Positions 1 through 6,040 of a stretch of 6,040 nucleotides of DNA are shown here, one piece after another. The stretch covers positions 1 through 6,040 of the forward strand of contig JAHFCY010000199.1 in NCBI GenBank assembly GCA_023249255.1, in the 5' to 3' direction. The notes beneath the pieces were generated by a model that had not been told where the DNA came from, did not search any database, and was given only the letters and a program-made list of their open reading frames with translations. Source of the DNA: Candidatus Lindowiibacteriota bacterium (GTDB lineage: Bacteria > Lindowbacteria > 2-12-FULL-62-27). Both the position numbers and the translations under genes were made by a program. Position 1 is the stretch's first letter, and the number at the start of each line of letters is the position of its first letter.

Positions 1-2
1 TT

Positions 3-1304
3 GCCGACGACGATCCGTCGATCTCCAGACTGATGTGCCATCTTCTCGAAGCCAACGGATACGAAGTTCGTCTGGCGGAGGACGGCGAGGCGTGTATTGA
101 GGAAACGAAGTCGTTTCATCCGGACCTCGTTCTGCTCGACGTCATGATGCGCAAAATGCACGGATTTGACGTCCTGAAAAAAATCAAAGCCGATCCGAAA
201 ACCAAACGCATCGGCGTCATCATCTGCACGTCCAAGGGATACAAAGCCGATCACGAGCAGGCCCGGACGCTCGGCGCGTTTGAAGTCATCATCAAACCAT
301 TTCAGAAAGATCGGTTTCTCGAAATCATTGCCGGATTTTTCACTCACGGCTCGGATGAGGGACAGGCATTCCGTCTCGAAGCCGAGACCGCCGGTAGCGG
401 AGATATTTATCTGCCCCACATCTCCCCCGACGCCGATTACCTGCGCCTCTGGGGCACGCGCGGATCCACGCCGGTCTCCGGCCAGAAATACATCCGGCAC
501 GGCGGCAACACCTCCTGCATGCAGCTTCACAGCGGTGGAGAAATCATCATCATCGACGCCGGTACCGGCATCCGGGATCTGGGTGTGTGGCTCATGGGCC
601 AGAAATTCCGCCGCCTGCATCTTCTCGTCACGCACACGCACTGGGACCACATCCAGGGATTCCCGTTTTTCACCCCGAGTTACGTGCCCGGATTCAACCT
701 CGTCATTTACGGCTTGTCGGGATTCGGCAAGGATTTGAAATCGATTTTTCAGGGGCAACTCGATCGCGACTACTTCCCCGTTCAGATGGAGGACATGAAA
801 GCCAACCTCGAATTCCGGCACCTCGATGACAAGCCCATCGAGATCGGCGATTTCAAAATCACGTGGGAGTTCACACACCATCCCGGCGCCACCGTCGGAT
901 TCAAAATTCAGCTCAAGGACAAAATCATCGGCTACGTCAGCGACAACGAATTTCTGCGCGGATACATCGGCCCGCCCCACGCGCTCACCATTGACAGCGA
1001 CGAGATGGTGCCGTACCGCAAACTTGTGAAATTCATGACGGGCATGGACGTTCTCGTCGGCGAAGCCCAGTACACGAATGACGAGTATAAAAACAAAATC
1101 GGCTGGGGCCACTCCTCGCTCTCAAACGCCGGCCTTCTCATGTCCCTCGCCGGGATCAAAAAATGGATCCCCACCCATCACGATCCCCTCCACGATGACG
1201 AGTATCTTCAGAACAAACTCAATCTCACAAAGAAAATCCTGCATGACCTGAATCACCCCATGGAGGTCAGGCACGCATTCGACGGGCTGGTGGAGTATTT
1301 GTAA
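3..1304 (+). CDS. Response-regulator receiver domain fused to MBL-fold metal hydrolase (5' partial)
   Basis: A phosphoryl-receiver domain is joined to a metallo-beta-lactamase-fold hydrolase, presumably cytoplasmic. The frame is open to the left edge: the first visible codons read ADDDPSISRLM, the usual acidic pocket just after receiver strand 1, so the true start is upstream and the Met at 33 is internal. Numbering from position 3, the receiver spans residues 1-110, with phospho-acceptor D46 (LLDVMM), T76 and K98-P99 (IIKPF). A linker of about 35 residues follows. The hydrolase (about 147-433) begins RLWGTRGSTP and has GGNTS (167-171), DAGTG (185-189), the metal motif H211-x-H213-x-D215-H216, H292/H293, D314, GWGHSS (H370) and H392/H393. 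This set resembles the RNase Z/PhnP-like MBL branch, which acts on phosphodiesters; the actual substrate is unknown. Regulation of the hydrolase by phosphorylation at D46 is inferred. There is no signal peptide or membrane segment in the visible part. Domain calls are firm, substrate open. Confidence 0.93.
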   Translation, partial: ADDDPSISRLMCHLLEANGYEVRLAEDGEACIEETKSFHPDLVLLDVMMRKMHGFDVLKKIKADPKTKRIGVIICTSKGYKADHEQARTLGAFEVIIKPFQKDRFLEIIAGFFTHGSDEGQAFRLEAETAGSGDIYLPHISPDADYLRLWGTRGSTPVSGQKYIRHGGNTSCMQLHSGGEIIIIDAGTGIRDLGVWLMGQKFRRLHLLVTHTHWDHIQGFPFFTPSYVPGFNLVIYGLSGFGKDLKSIFQGQLDRDYFPVQMEDMKANLEFRHLDDKPIEIGDFKITWEFTHHPGATVGFKIQLKDKIIGYVSDNEFLRGYIGPPHALTIDSDEMVPYRKLVKFMTGMDVLVGEAQYTNDEYKNKIGWGHSSLSNAGLLMSLAGIKKWIPTHHDPLHDDEYLQNKLNLTKKILHDLNHPMEVRHAFDGLVEYL

Positions 1305-1310
1305 AGGCTA

Positions 1311-1334
1311 AACTGGGGCCTTTAAACCCCGGTT
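1311..1334. terminator. Weak hairpin between convergent genes, possible bidirectional terminator
   Basis: The 47-base gap between two converging stop codons contains arms AACTGGGG and CCCCGGTT, which pair over 8 positions (one G-T wobble) around an 8-base loop. The placement between convergent genes suits a shared terminator. However, no T-run follows the stem directly on either strand, so it is not a good intrinsic terminator by the usual criteria. Confidence 0.3.
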
Positions 1335-1351
1335 GCCTGTGTCGTGCGGTT

Positions 1352-2383
1352 TTAGGCTGGTTTGTTTTTCTTTCCAATGACAACGTCCGCCGTGCCGACA
1401 AGGGCGCCGGCGGTGATGAAGAGGCAGAGCCACCAGGACAACAGAATGCTGCGCAGGGCGAATACGGGGCCTTTCAGCCTCAAGTTCCACCAGAAAAGTT
1501 CCGCATAGCAGGCGATGAAGAGTCCGAACGTCAACGCGAAAATCCACGGCGAATAGGGGCATCCCATCGCGCTTGTCACGATCGGCGGAAATGCCAGCGC
1601 GCCGAAAACCGAACCGAATCCGTAATAACTCGTCACCGAGCCGAAATTCTCGAATTGTTTCCGTTTCCAGAAAATCGGCATCCAGAGACGGACGCGGTTG
1701 AAAAAGTTCCGGTTGTTTTTCCCGAATTTCTGGTAATGGTGCAGGACGTTGATCTGCGGATCGAAACGGATCTGCGTCTGCTGAGACAGGCGGTGGCCGA
1801 ATTCGTATTCTTCGACCGATGCGCCGGGAAAACTCGGGTCGAACCGGCCGGCCGCCTCGAAAAACTTCTTGCGGGCCGCGCCGAGTCGCGGTGTGAAGAA
1901 CGTGCAAATGTCGGGCGCACGACGGTTCTGCTGGATGTGATCGAGCAGGGCCCGGTATCGGGGCGTGAACCCGTCTTCGGGATTCGCCGGGTCCTGCCCT
2001 CCGCCGCCGTTGATGGCGCCGAGGCCCGGTTCGTTTCGGAACCGGTCGTGGAGGCGGCGTAGCGACCCGCGATCCAAAATGGTGTCCGCATCCAAAAAGA
2101 CGAGCACCTCGCCGCGAGCCGATCCCGCCGCGGTATTGCGAGCCGCCGCCGCGCCTTTGGCCGCGTCGTGGCGGTTGACCGTGAGATTTGCGCGTGACCC
2201 AGAAAATTCCCCTCCCGACAATTCCGGCTTGACGGACTGGGTCGACCCGTCGTCCGTGATGACAACTTCGAATGACCCGGCCGGCATGTCTTCCGCCCAG
2301 ATCGACCGCAGAAGTTTCTTGAGGAGTATCGTCTGGTTGTGGACCGGGATAATGATCGAGACAAACGGCGCGTCGGCTGTCAT
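1352..2383 (-). CDS. Family 2 glycosyltransferase with C-terminal membrane helices
   Basis: This 343-residue protein is a GT-A-fold, inverting family-2 glycosyltransferase, expected to transfer a sugar from a nucleotide-sugar donor on the cytoplasmic face of the membrane. Visible marks: VSIIIPVHNQ at 8-17 (strand 1), DDGST at 44-48 (nucleotide binding), GAAAARN at 77-83, the metal-binding D98-A99-D100 in VFLDADT, and E191-E192 in VEEYEFGHRL, which sits where the family carries its ED acid-base motif. After about 250 come two to three hydrophobic segments (about 256-274, 280-299, 309-337), so the C-terminus is membrane-anchored. The ATG at 2383 is chosen because it lies eight codons before the conserved strand and has GGAG five bases upstream. 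It starts 51 bases after the large gene upstream on the same strand, and the two may form an operon. Such enzymes usually build exopolysaccharide, O-antigen or glycolipid; acceptor and sugar cannot be told here. Confidence 0.93.
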   Translation of the reverse strand: MTADAPFVSIIIPVHNQTILLKKLLRSIWAEDMPAGSFEVVITDDGSTQSVKPELSGGEFSGSRANLTVNRHDAAKGAAAARNTAAGSARGEVLVFLDADTILDRGSLRRLHDRFRNEPGLGAINGGGGQDPANPEDGFTPRYRALLDHIQQNRRAPDICTFFTPRLGAARKKFFEAAGRFDPSFPGASVEEYEFGHRLSQQTQIRFDPQINVLHHYQKFGKNNRNFFNRVRLWMPIFWKRKQFENFGSVTSYYGFGSVFGALAFPPIVTSAMGCPYSPWIFALTFGLFIACYAELFWWNLRLKGPVFALRSILLSWWLCLFITAGALVGTADVVIGKKNKPA

Positions 2384-2388
2384 TGAGA

Positions 2389-2392
2389 CTCC
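2389..2392 (-). promoter_or_regulatory. Shine-Dalgarno GGAG of the glycosyltransferase gene
   Basis: On the minus strand GGAG is followed by five bases (TCTCA) and then the ATG at 2383. It supports this start codon. It lies between short complementary arms TGAGA and TCTCA, so it would fall in the loop of any hairpin they form. Confidence 0.6.
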
Positions 2393-2434
2393 GAGACTAT
2401 CTCAGACATTCCGATGGAATCAAGATTTGGATCA

Positions 2435-5400
2435 TCAGTCGAAACAGGCGAGCCACGTGCGGAACGAGAAGAGGCCTTTCTCGTCAGCCCCGCCGGCGCC
2501 TCGATCGTGGCCGGCCGCGTCGGCGGCGTCGTCGCTCCCGGCGGACAGTTCGCGGGCCGGGACGAAAATATAGCGGTTGGATTTTCCCTCGCGCTGGCGC
2601 CATGCCGTTATTTTTTCCCGGAACGATTCAGTGTGGCGCAGCCGGCGGTCCTTGATCAACAACGGATAATCCTCGCCGACCAGAAATTTGCACTGGTCCA
2701 TGAATTTCAATTCAGTCTCGGCCGACCGGAGGATATCGTCGGCGCGCGCGTAATCTCCCGCCGGAACGATGAGCGCGCTTTCGCCTGTGGGGCTGTGCAG
2801 AATTTTTTGGATTTCGTCGACCGGCGCGGCCGTCAATGGATGATCAGCCGGCAGAATCATCAGCCGCGCCGGAATTTTGGGTTCGGCGGTCAGGGCTGTC
2901 GCGAACATTCGAAGTTTCCGGGCGAACTTGACTTTTTCCCTCAACGGAAAATTCGCCCGGATGATCGCCTCGCCGATCATGTCGGCCGTGGCCGAACCGA
3001 AAATTGTCCGAACATGATGAAAAAGGTCGAACCCGCGCGGAGAAAGACCGTAGCGAAGTTCGGCCGCCAGACTCAACGCGTTGAAGAGCCGGACATGGGA
3101 TTGCGTCTGCCAGGCCATGTCGTTCAAGAGATCAGCCCCGCCGGATCGGCAGAATGCCTCGACCGCTTTTTCGAATGAAGGCCGGCCGGTCGCGGCCGAA
3201 ATTCCGTCGAGGCGTCGAAATGCGGCCGTCATTTTTCGCCGGATCGGTTCAAGGTCCTCCGGGCCGATGTGAATTTTCCCGCGCCTCCAGTTTTCCACTT
3301 TGGAAAAATCGCAAAACGCCCCGAAAATAAGCCCGGCGTGGATGAGCAAAAATGACCGGACGTCCCGCGGCTGAAGAGGCGTTGCGTCGAACAATCGCAG
3401 CGTATCGGCGACTTCCTCCCCGGACAGCATCTCGCAAACGTCCGGTCGCCGCCGGATCCGTTCCGCCAGAGAGACAGTCTGGGACTGGAGCATCCGACGA
3501 ACAGCGCTGTTTGAGGAAATATCCTCCGGTGAGAGGATGCAGTCCGCGAAGATCGGATCGTCTGTGAGACTTCCGCAGAGCAGAATTCCGGTAATGATCC
3601 GATCCCATTCCTCCGGCGAAATCGGGGTTCCACCGCCCGCCTCCATTCGCCGGCCCAGATCGACGGCGATTCGGATCGAAGACGAGAGATTCAGCTTGAC
3701 AAAATTGAATGCGGGTTTCAGATGGTCAAGCAGTGTGGTCCGCCGTTCGAGCGTTTCCAGACCCTCCGCTCTCAAAAAATCCTTCAGGTTCCGCTCCGTC
3801 ACCGCGGCGTCGGCGTGGAAATGGATCTGCCCCAGAGACCGCACCAGCTCCTGAAGATTGTAATAGACCGCGCGATCGCTCAAATAATTGGGGTTTTCGT
3901 GCATTGCGCCGATGACTTCCCGCAGGGCATTTCGGAATGGAGTCGCGCCCGGCACGCTTTCGTAATAAAACAGGAGCACGTCGCGGTTCGTGAATCCCGA
4001 CAACAGGATGCGCCGGAATCGCTCGTTGCTCCGGTCATCAAACGTCGCGTGATGGTTCGCCGCCTCCCACTTCAGATATCGTTCGGCTTCCGCCTGCACG
4101 CGTTCCGACCCGCGAAGTTCTTCGACGTCCGACGCCTTTTCAAGTTTCCGGATTCGCTCTTCAGCCTGTGCCGTCGGCGCGTAGAGGGACATGAACTGCT
4201 CGAACGGGATGAGACAGCAGGGATCCTGGATGCGATTCGATTCCCGGAAATCCCGGATGATGACGTGGAACGGTTTTTGAAAATCGGCCTCATACGGATA
4301 CGACTGCGTCACAAACTGCAGGCGCCGCTCTCCGGCGATGACCGCGACGCGGTCGCGCTTGCCGATTTCGAATTTTGGATGTCCCGTCAGCCGTTCGTAG
4401 GTCTTGATGACACGGGGCAACATTCCCATGAGAATGATCCAGCGTCCTTCGGCCATCAACCGCATGATGATTTCCACCACGCGCTGGACAGGCTGGGCGC
4501 TGGCGTTGATGAACGCAAATGACTGGATGCGTTCGTTCCGAAACAGCGGTGCAATGAGGTCGGTCCGGTTGATCACGTTGATCTTGTCGCGAACCGGCAA
4601 TCCCGATTTCATGAGATTGTCGAAAATCCGGCTGACGAGGTCCGACCCATGGCGCTCTCGAAGATCAGCCATGGGATTCGGGTGCTGGGGATTGAGGCCG
4701 CTGTGGAGCGCGGCGGCCATCTGCAGCGCCGAGTAGCACTGCGGGTAGAACGACGACATCTCGTCCAGCCGGCGCAAAAGGCCGTACTGGTGCGGATCGG
4801 AAAAAAAACTCTGGGCCGCATGCCAGATTTCCCGGTCGATCTGTTTTCGTTCGAGCTGGGCGTCCAGCCATCGCGGCGCAATTTCCTCCAGCCGCAAAAA
4901 TCCACGGATCCAGTGGTCCGGCCTTGTCCGGTCGCCGAACACCGCGATGTTGTCCGCGAGGTGCAGAATCTGCTGAATGCGTCCCGTCGGACCGGTTGAT
5001 TGCCGATGATGGGCCTTGAGTAGGCGATGGATCGTGCCGGTGTCAAGGCGCGTGTCAAGGCCCGCGTCCGCGAGCGCGCGGGGCAGAAGATCAGCCGAAA
5101 TTTCGGCGTGCCGTTCCAGCACGGCCGTCAGAATCTGCCGGCTGAGCCGCCCGCTCGGTTCCATGAGGACCCGGCGAAACGCCGGATCCAGCACGTTGAG
5201 GTCGTGAAGAGCGGCGCTCACGAGAAGCAGGTCGTGTTCCGACCCCGGTAGATTCGCCCGCCGCCCGAGTTCGTCCGCGAACCGGACGGTCAGAATCAAG
5301 TGCACGTGATGCGACAGGTCCACCGGCTCGTATAACGAGAAAATGGTTCGGACCGCCGAGGTGTCGGAACCGATGGTGTCCGCGAACAAAAACGATTCGG

Positions 5401-6040
5401 CCATCGCCAGTCCCGTTGGCCACCGCCGCTTGAGATGTTTTCGGCCAAGCGCGACAACGAGCCGGTTGATATGTTCGTACGGATCGAGGTCCGCCAGAAA
5501 ATCGGGATTCGGCAGAAGATAGGTGATCGCCTCGGACATCGCGTCCTGGAGCGGTCCCGCGTCCGCCTCCACCGCCATCACGAATTGAAGAATTTCCTTG
5601 CCCTGCAAATCGTTCGACAGGATCAGGCTTTCCTTGACGCTCTCATTGTGCAGATAGTCGGCGGCCGGCGTGGTTTTCCGGAATTCGGCCGCGTTGGCCA
5701 TGACATGAGGGCTTGGAGAAAATCCGGAACCCGCCTCGTTGATCTCGCGCATGATATCGGGCGCAAATTTGATGCGTCGGGCCATCCCGACTCGTCCGTC
5801 CGATGTCGGCATCCGCACAACGACGTCGCCGCCGCTCATCACCGTGATCTCCAGTCCGCGCAGATCCCCCGGATAGGCCCGGATCTGTTTGGCGAGCCTC
5901 CGGGAATAATGGAGGTCGATGTGGTTGACCACGATCCCGGGATTGTCGCCAAACTCGATGCGGAGCGTTTTTTGTTCGGGGTCGTAGGAGACCCGGCCGC
6001 CCCGGTGGTAGTCTGTCAGCAGATAGGAATGCGGACCGTC
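2435..6040 (-). CDS. Large protein with tandemly duplicated HD-GYP-like modules (5' partial)
   Basis: The frame is open from the right edge to the TGA at 2435, giving 1201 visible residues (numbered from 6040); the start lies outside the window. No whole-length family is recognised. After an N-terminal region (1-128), two homologous units follow, about 129-576 and 655-1131. The first holds a divergent HD-GYP core: a His cluster H244/H245/H247, H279-D280 in ALHDLNVLD, H311 in ERHAEISADLL, H344-H345, and D363 in LHLADN. In HD-GYP proteins these positions bind metals and hydrolyse cyclic di-GMP or related nucleotides; the GYP loop is missing here, so the substrate is uncertain. The second unit has lost all of these residues. 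The C-terminal end (about 1167-1189) is Gly/Ala/Asp-rich and probably disordered. No transmembrane segments or signal peptide are visible, so a soluble protein is likely. The glycosyltransferase gene follows 51 bases downstream. The frame and duplication are firm; the function is inferred. Confidence 0.92.
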   Translation of the reverse strand, partial: DGPHSYLLTDYHRGGRVSYDPEQKTLRIEFGDNPGIVVNHIDLHYSRRLAKQIRAYPGDLRGLEITVMSGGDVVVRMPTSDGRVGMARRIKFAPDIMREINEAGSGFSPSPHVMANAAEFRKTTPAADYLHNESVKESLILSNDLQGKEILQFVMAVEADAGPLQDAMSEAITYLLPNPDFLADLDPYEHINRLVVALGRKHLKRRWPTGLAMAESFLFADTIGSDTSAVRTIFSLYEPVDLSHHVHLILTVRFADELGRRANLPGSEHDLLLVSAALHDLNVLDPAFRRVLMEPSGRLSRQILTAVLERHAEISADLLPRALADAGLDTRLDTGTIHRLLKAHHRQSTGPTGRIQQILHLADNIAVFGDRTRPDHWIRGFLRLEEIAPRWLDAQLERKQIDREIWHAAQSFFSDPHQYGLLRRLDEMSSFYPQCYSALQMAAALHSGLNPQHPNPMADLRERHGSDLVSRIFDNLMKSGLPVRDKINVINRTDLIAPLFRNERIQSFAFINASAQPVQRVVEIIMRLMAEGRWIILMGMLPRVIKTYERLTGHPKFEIGKRDRVAVIAGERRLQFVTQSYPYEADFQKPFHVIIRDFRESNRIQDPCCLIPFEQFMSLYAPTAQAEERIRKLEKASDVEELRGSERVQAEAERYLKWEAANHHATFDDRSNERFRRILLSGFTNRDVLLFYYESVPGATPFRNALREVIGAMHENPNYLSDRAVYYNLQELVRSLGQIHFHADAAVTERNLKDFLRAEGLETLERRTTLLDHLKPAFNFVKLNLSSSIRIAVDLGRRMEAGGGTPISPEEWDRIITGILLCGSLTDDPIFADCILSPEDISSNSAVRRMLQSQTVSLAERIRRRPDVCEMLSGEEVADTLRLFDATPLQPRDVRSFLLIHAGLIFGAFCDFSKVENWRRGKIHIGPEDLEPIRRKMTAAFRRLDGISAATGRPSFEKAVEAFCRSGGADLLNDMAWQTQSHVRLFNALSLAAELRYGLSPRGFDLFHHVRTIFGSATADMIGEAIIRANFPLREKVKFARKLRMFATALTAEPKIPARLMILPADHPLTAAPVDEIQKILHSPTGESALIVPAGDYARADDILRSAETELKFMDQCKFLVGEDYPLLIKDRRLRHTESFREKITAWRQREGKSNRYIFVPARELSAGSDDAADAAGHDRGAGGADEKGLFSFRTWLACFD
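2648..4078 (-). repeat. Protein-level repeat, copy 2 (HD residues lost)
   Basis: Visible residues about 655-1131 form the second copy, aligned to the first by the landmarks listed there. Where copy 1 has the HD pair this copy has C822-G823 (ILLCGSLTDDPIF against ALHDLNVLDPAF). The HxE histidine becomes Gln or Thr in LQSQTVSLAERI. The HH pair becomes roughly Thr-Pro in LFDATPLQ. The last Asp becomes Gly or Leu in IHAGLIFGAF. The scaffold is retained, so this copy is probably a folded but metal-free domain with a structural or regulatory role. Confidence 0.82.
4313..5656 (-). repeat. Protein-level repeat, copy 1 (HD residues intact)
   Basis: Visible residues about 129-576 of the large protein form the first copy. 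Landmarks shared with copy 2, in order: NPDFLADLDPY (from 178) against NPNYLSDRAVY; LVVALGRKH against LVRSLGQIH; DELGRR against VDLGRR; FGDRTRPDHWIRG (from 368) against FCDFSKVENWRRG; ALQMAAALHSGLNP (from 438) against ALSLAAELRYGLSP; and GLPVRDKI against NFPLREKV. Order is kept and the spacing between copies drifts only from about 538 to 556 residues. Similarity probably continues weakly past 500, through a stretch starting PVQRVVEI. Confidence 0.85.
4928..5320 (-). other. Divergent HD-GYP-like catalytic core inside the large protein
   Basis: This stretch covers visible residues about 241-371. Its motif order matches the HD-GYP fold: a His cluster before a helix ending in DELG, then H279-D280, then a segment ending EPSGRLS (usual form: NKPGxLT), then H311 in HAEISADLL (usual form: HPEIGxxIL), then H344-H345, then D363 in ILHLADNIAVF (usual form: IlaVADxFDAl). 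The step from the HD pair to the next His is 32 residues, slightly longer than the usual 29. The segment after HH, which normally reads E-x-x-D-G-x-G-Y-P, is cut to RQSTGPTGR. Confidence 0.72.

Noticed and set aside
33-35. ATG as start codon of the receiver-MBL protein
   Set aside because: Starting here would remove the acidic pocket (ADDDP) needed in every working receiver; the frame is open to base 3.
1308-1907. 199-codon minus-strand frame overlapping the glycosyltransferase gene
   Set aside because: It overlaps the C-terminal half of the glycosyltransferase in another frame and its translation is Arg-rich without domains.
2408-2420. ATTCC-GAT-GGAAT as a terminator after the large gene
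   Set aside because: The stem is only five base pairs with a three-base loop and no following T-run on the minus strand.
1965-2573. 202-codon plus-strand frame spanning the gap between the two minus-strand genes
   Set aside because: It runs antisense through parts of both real genes and has a low-complexity Ser/Ala/Pro/Arg translation.
2414-3178. 254-codon open frame on the plus strand opposite the large gene
   Set aside because: It is antisense to the well-supported large gene, and its translation is Arg/Gly/Pro-rich without recognisable motifs. Long antisense frames are expected in GC-rich genes.
3722-4522. 266-codon open frame on the plus strand opposite the large gene
   Set aside because: Same reason: it is a mirror of the coding strand, with no family motif and no ribosome-binding context that I can see.
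4928-5320. Assigning the large protein as a standard cyclic di-GMP phosphodiesterase
   Set aside because: The GYP signature is absent and the spacings are altered, so only an HD-GYP-like core can be claimed, not the substrate.
5930-5932. GTG as start codon of the large minus-strand protein
   Set aside because: The frame stays open for 36 further codons to the window edge with normal coding composition (DGPHSYLLTDYHRGGR and onward), and no ribosome-binding site precedes the GTG. The start is outside the window.

Overview
This window reads as a GC-rich bacterial chromosome segment with dense coding. It holds three protein genes and almost no non-coding DNA. Two genes run off the window edges. 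There is no tRNA, rRNA, CRISPR array, insertion sequence or other mobile-element signature. The receiver domain, the GT2 glycosyltransferase and the HD-GYP-like domain point to a free-living bacterium with elaborate signalling. I cannot name a phylum from the sequence alone.

Layout. Positions 3-1304 (+) encode the 3' part of a two-domain protein, a response-regulator receiver domain joined to a metallo-beta-lactamase-fold hydrolase; its first codons lie upstream of the window. A 47-base convergent gap with a weak hairpin follows. Positions 1352-2383 (-) encode a family-2 glycosyltransferase with a membrane-embedded C-terminus. Positions 2435-6040 (-) encode a very large protein of at least 1201 residues whose N-terminus lies beyond the right edge. 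The large gene is upstream of the glycosyltransferase on the same strand, with only 51 bases between them, so they may be co-transcribed.

The most interesting object is the large protein. Reading it against itself shows two tandem copies of a unit of about 450-480 residues, about 540-555 residues apart. The first copy contains a divergent HD-GYP-type phosphohydrolase core. It keeps the HD pair and the other expected metal-binding His/Asp positions but lacks the GYP loop. In the second copy every one of those positions is substituted (the HD pair is Cys-Gly), while the surrounding scaffold is conserved. The protein therefore looks like a fused pair of a putatively active and a degenerate module.

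How the genes might work together is inference. A phosphorylation-controlled MBL hydrolase, an HD-GYP-like protein and a membrane glycosyltransferase would fit a signalling locus controlling a surface polysaccharide. Nothing in the sequence proves that the convergent receiver-MBL gene belongs to the same pathway.
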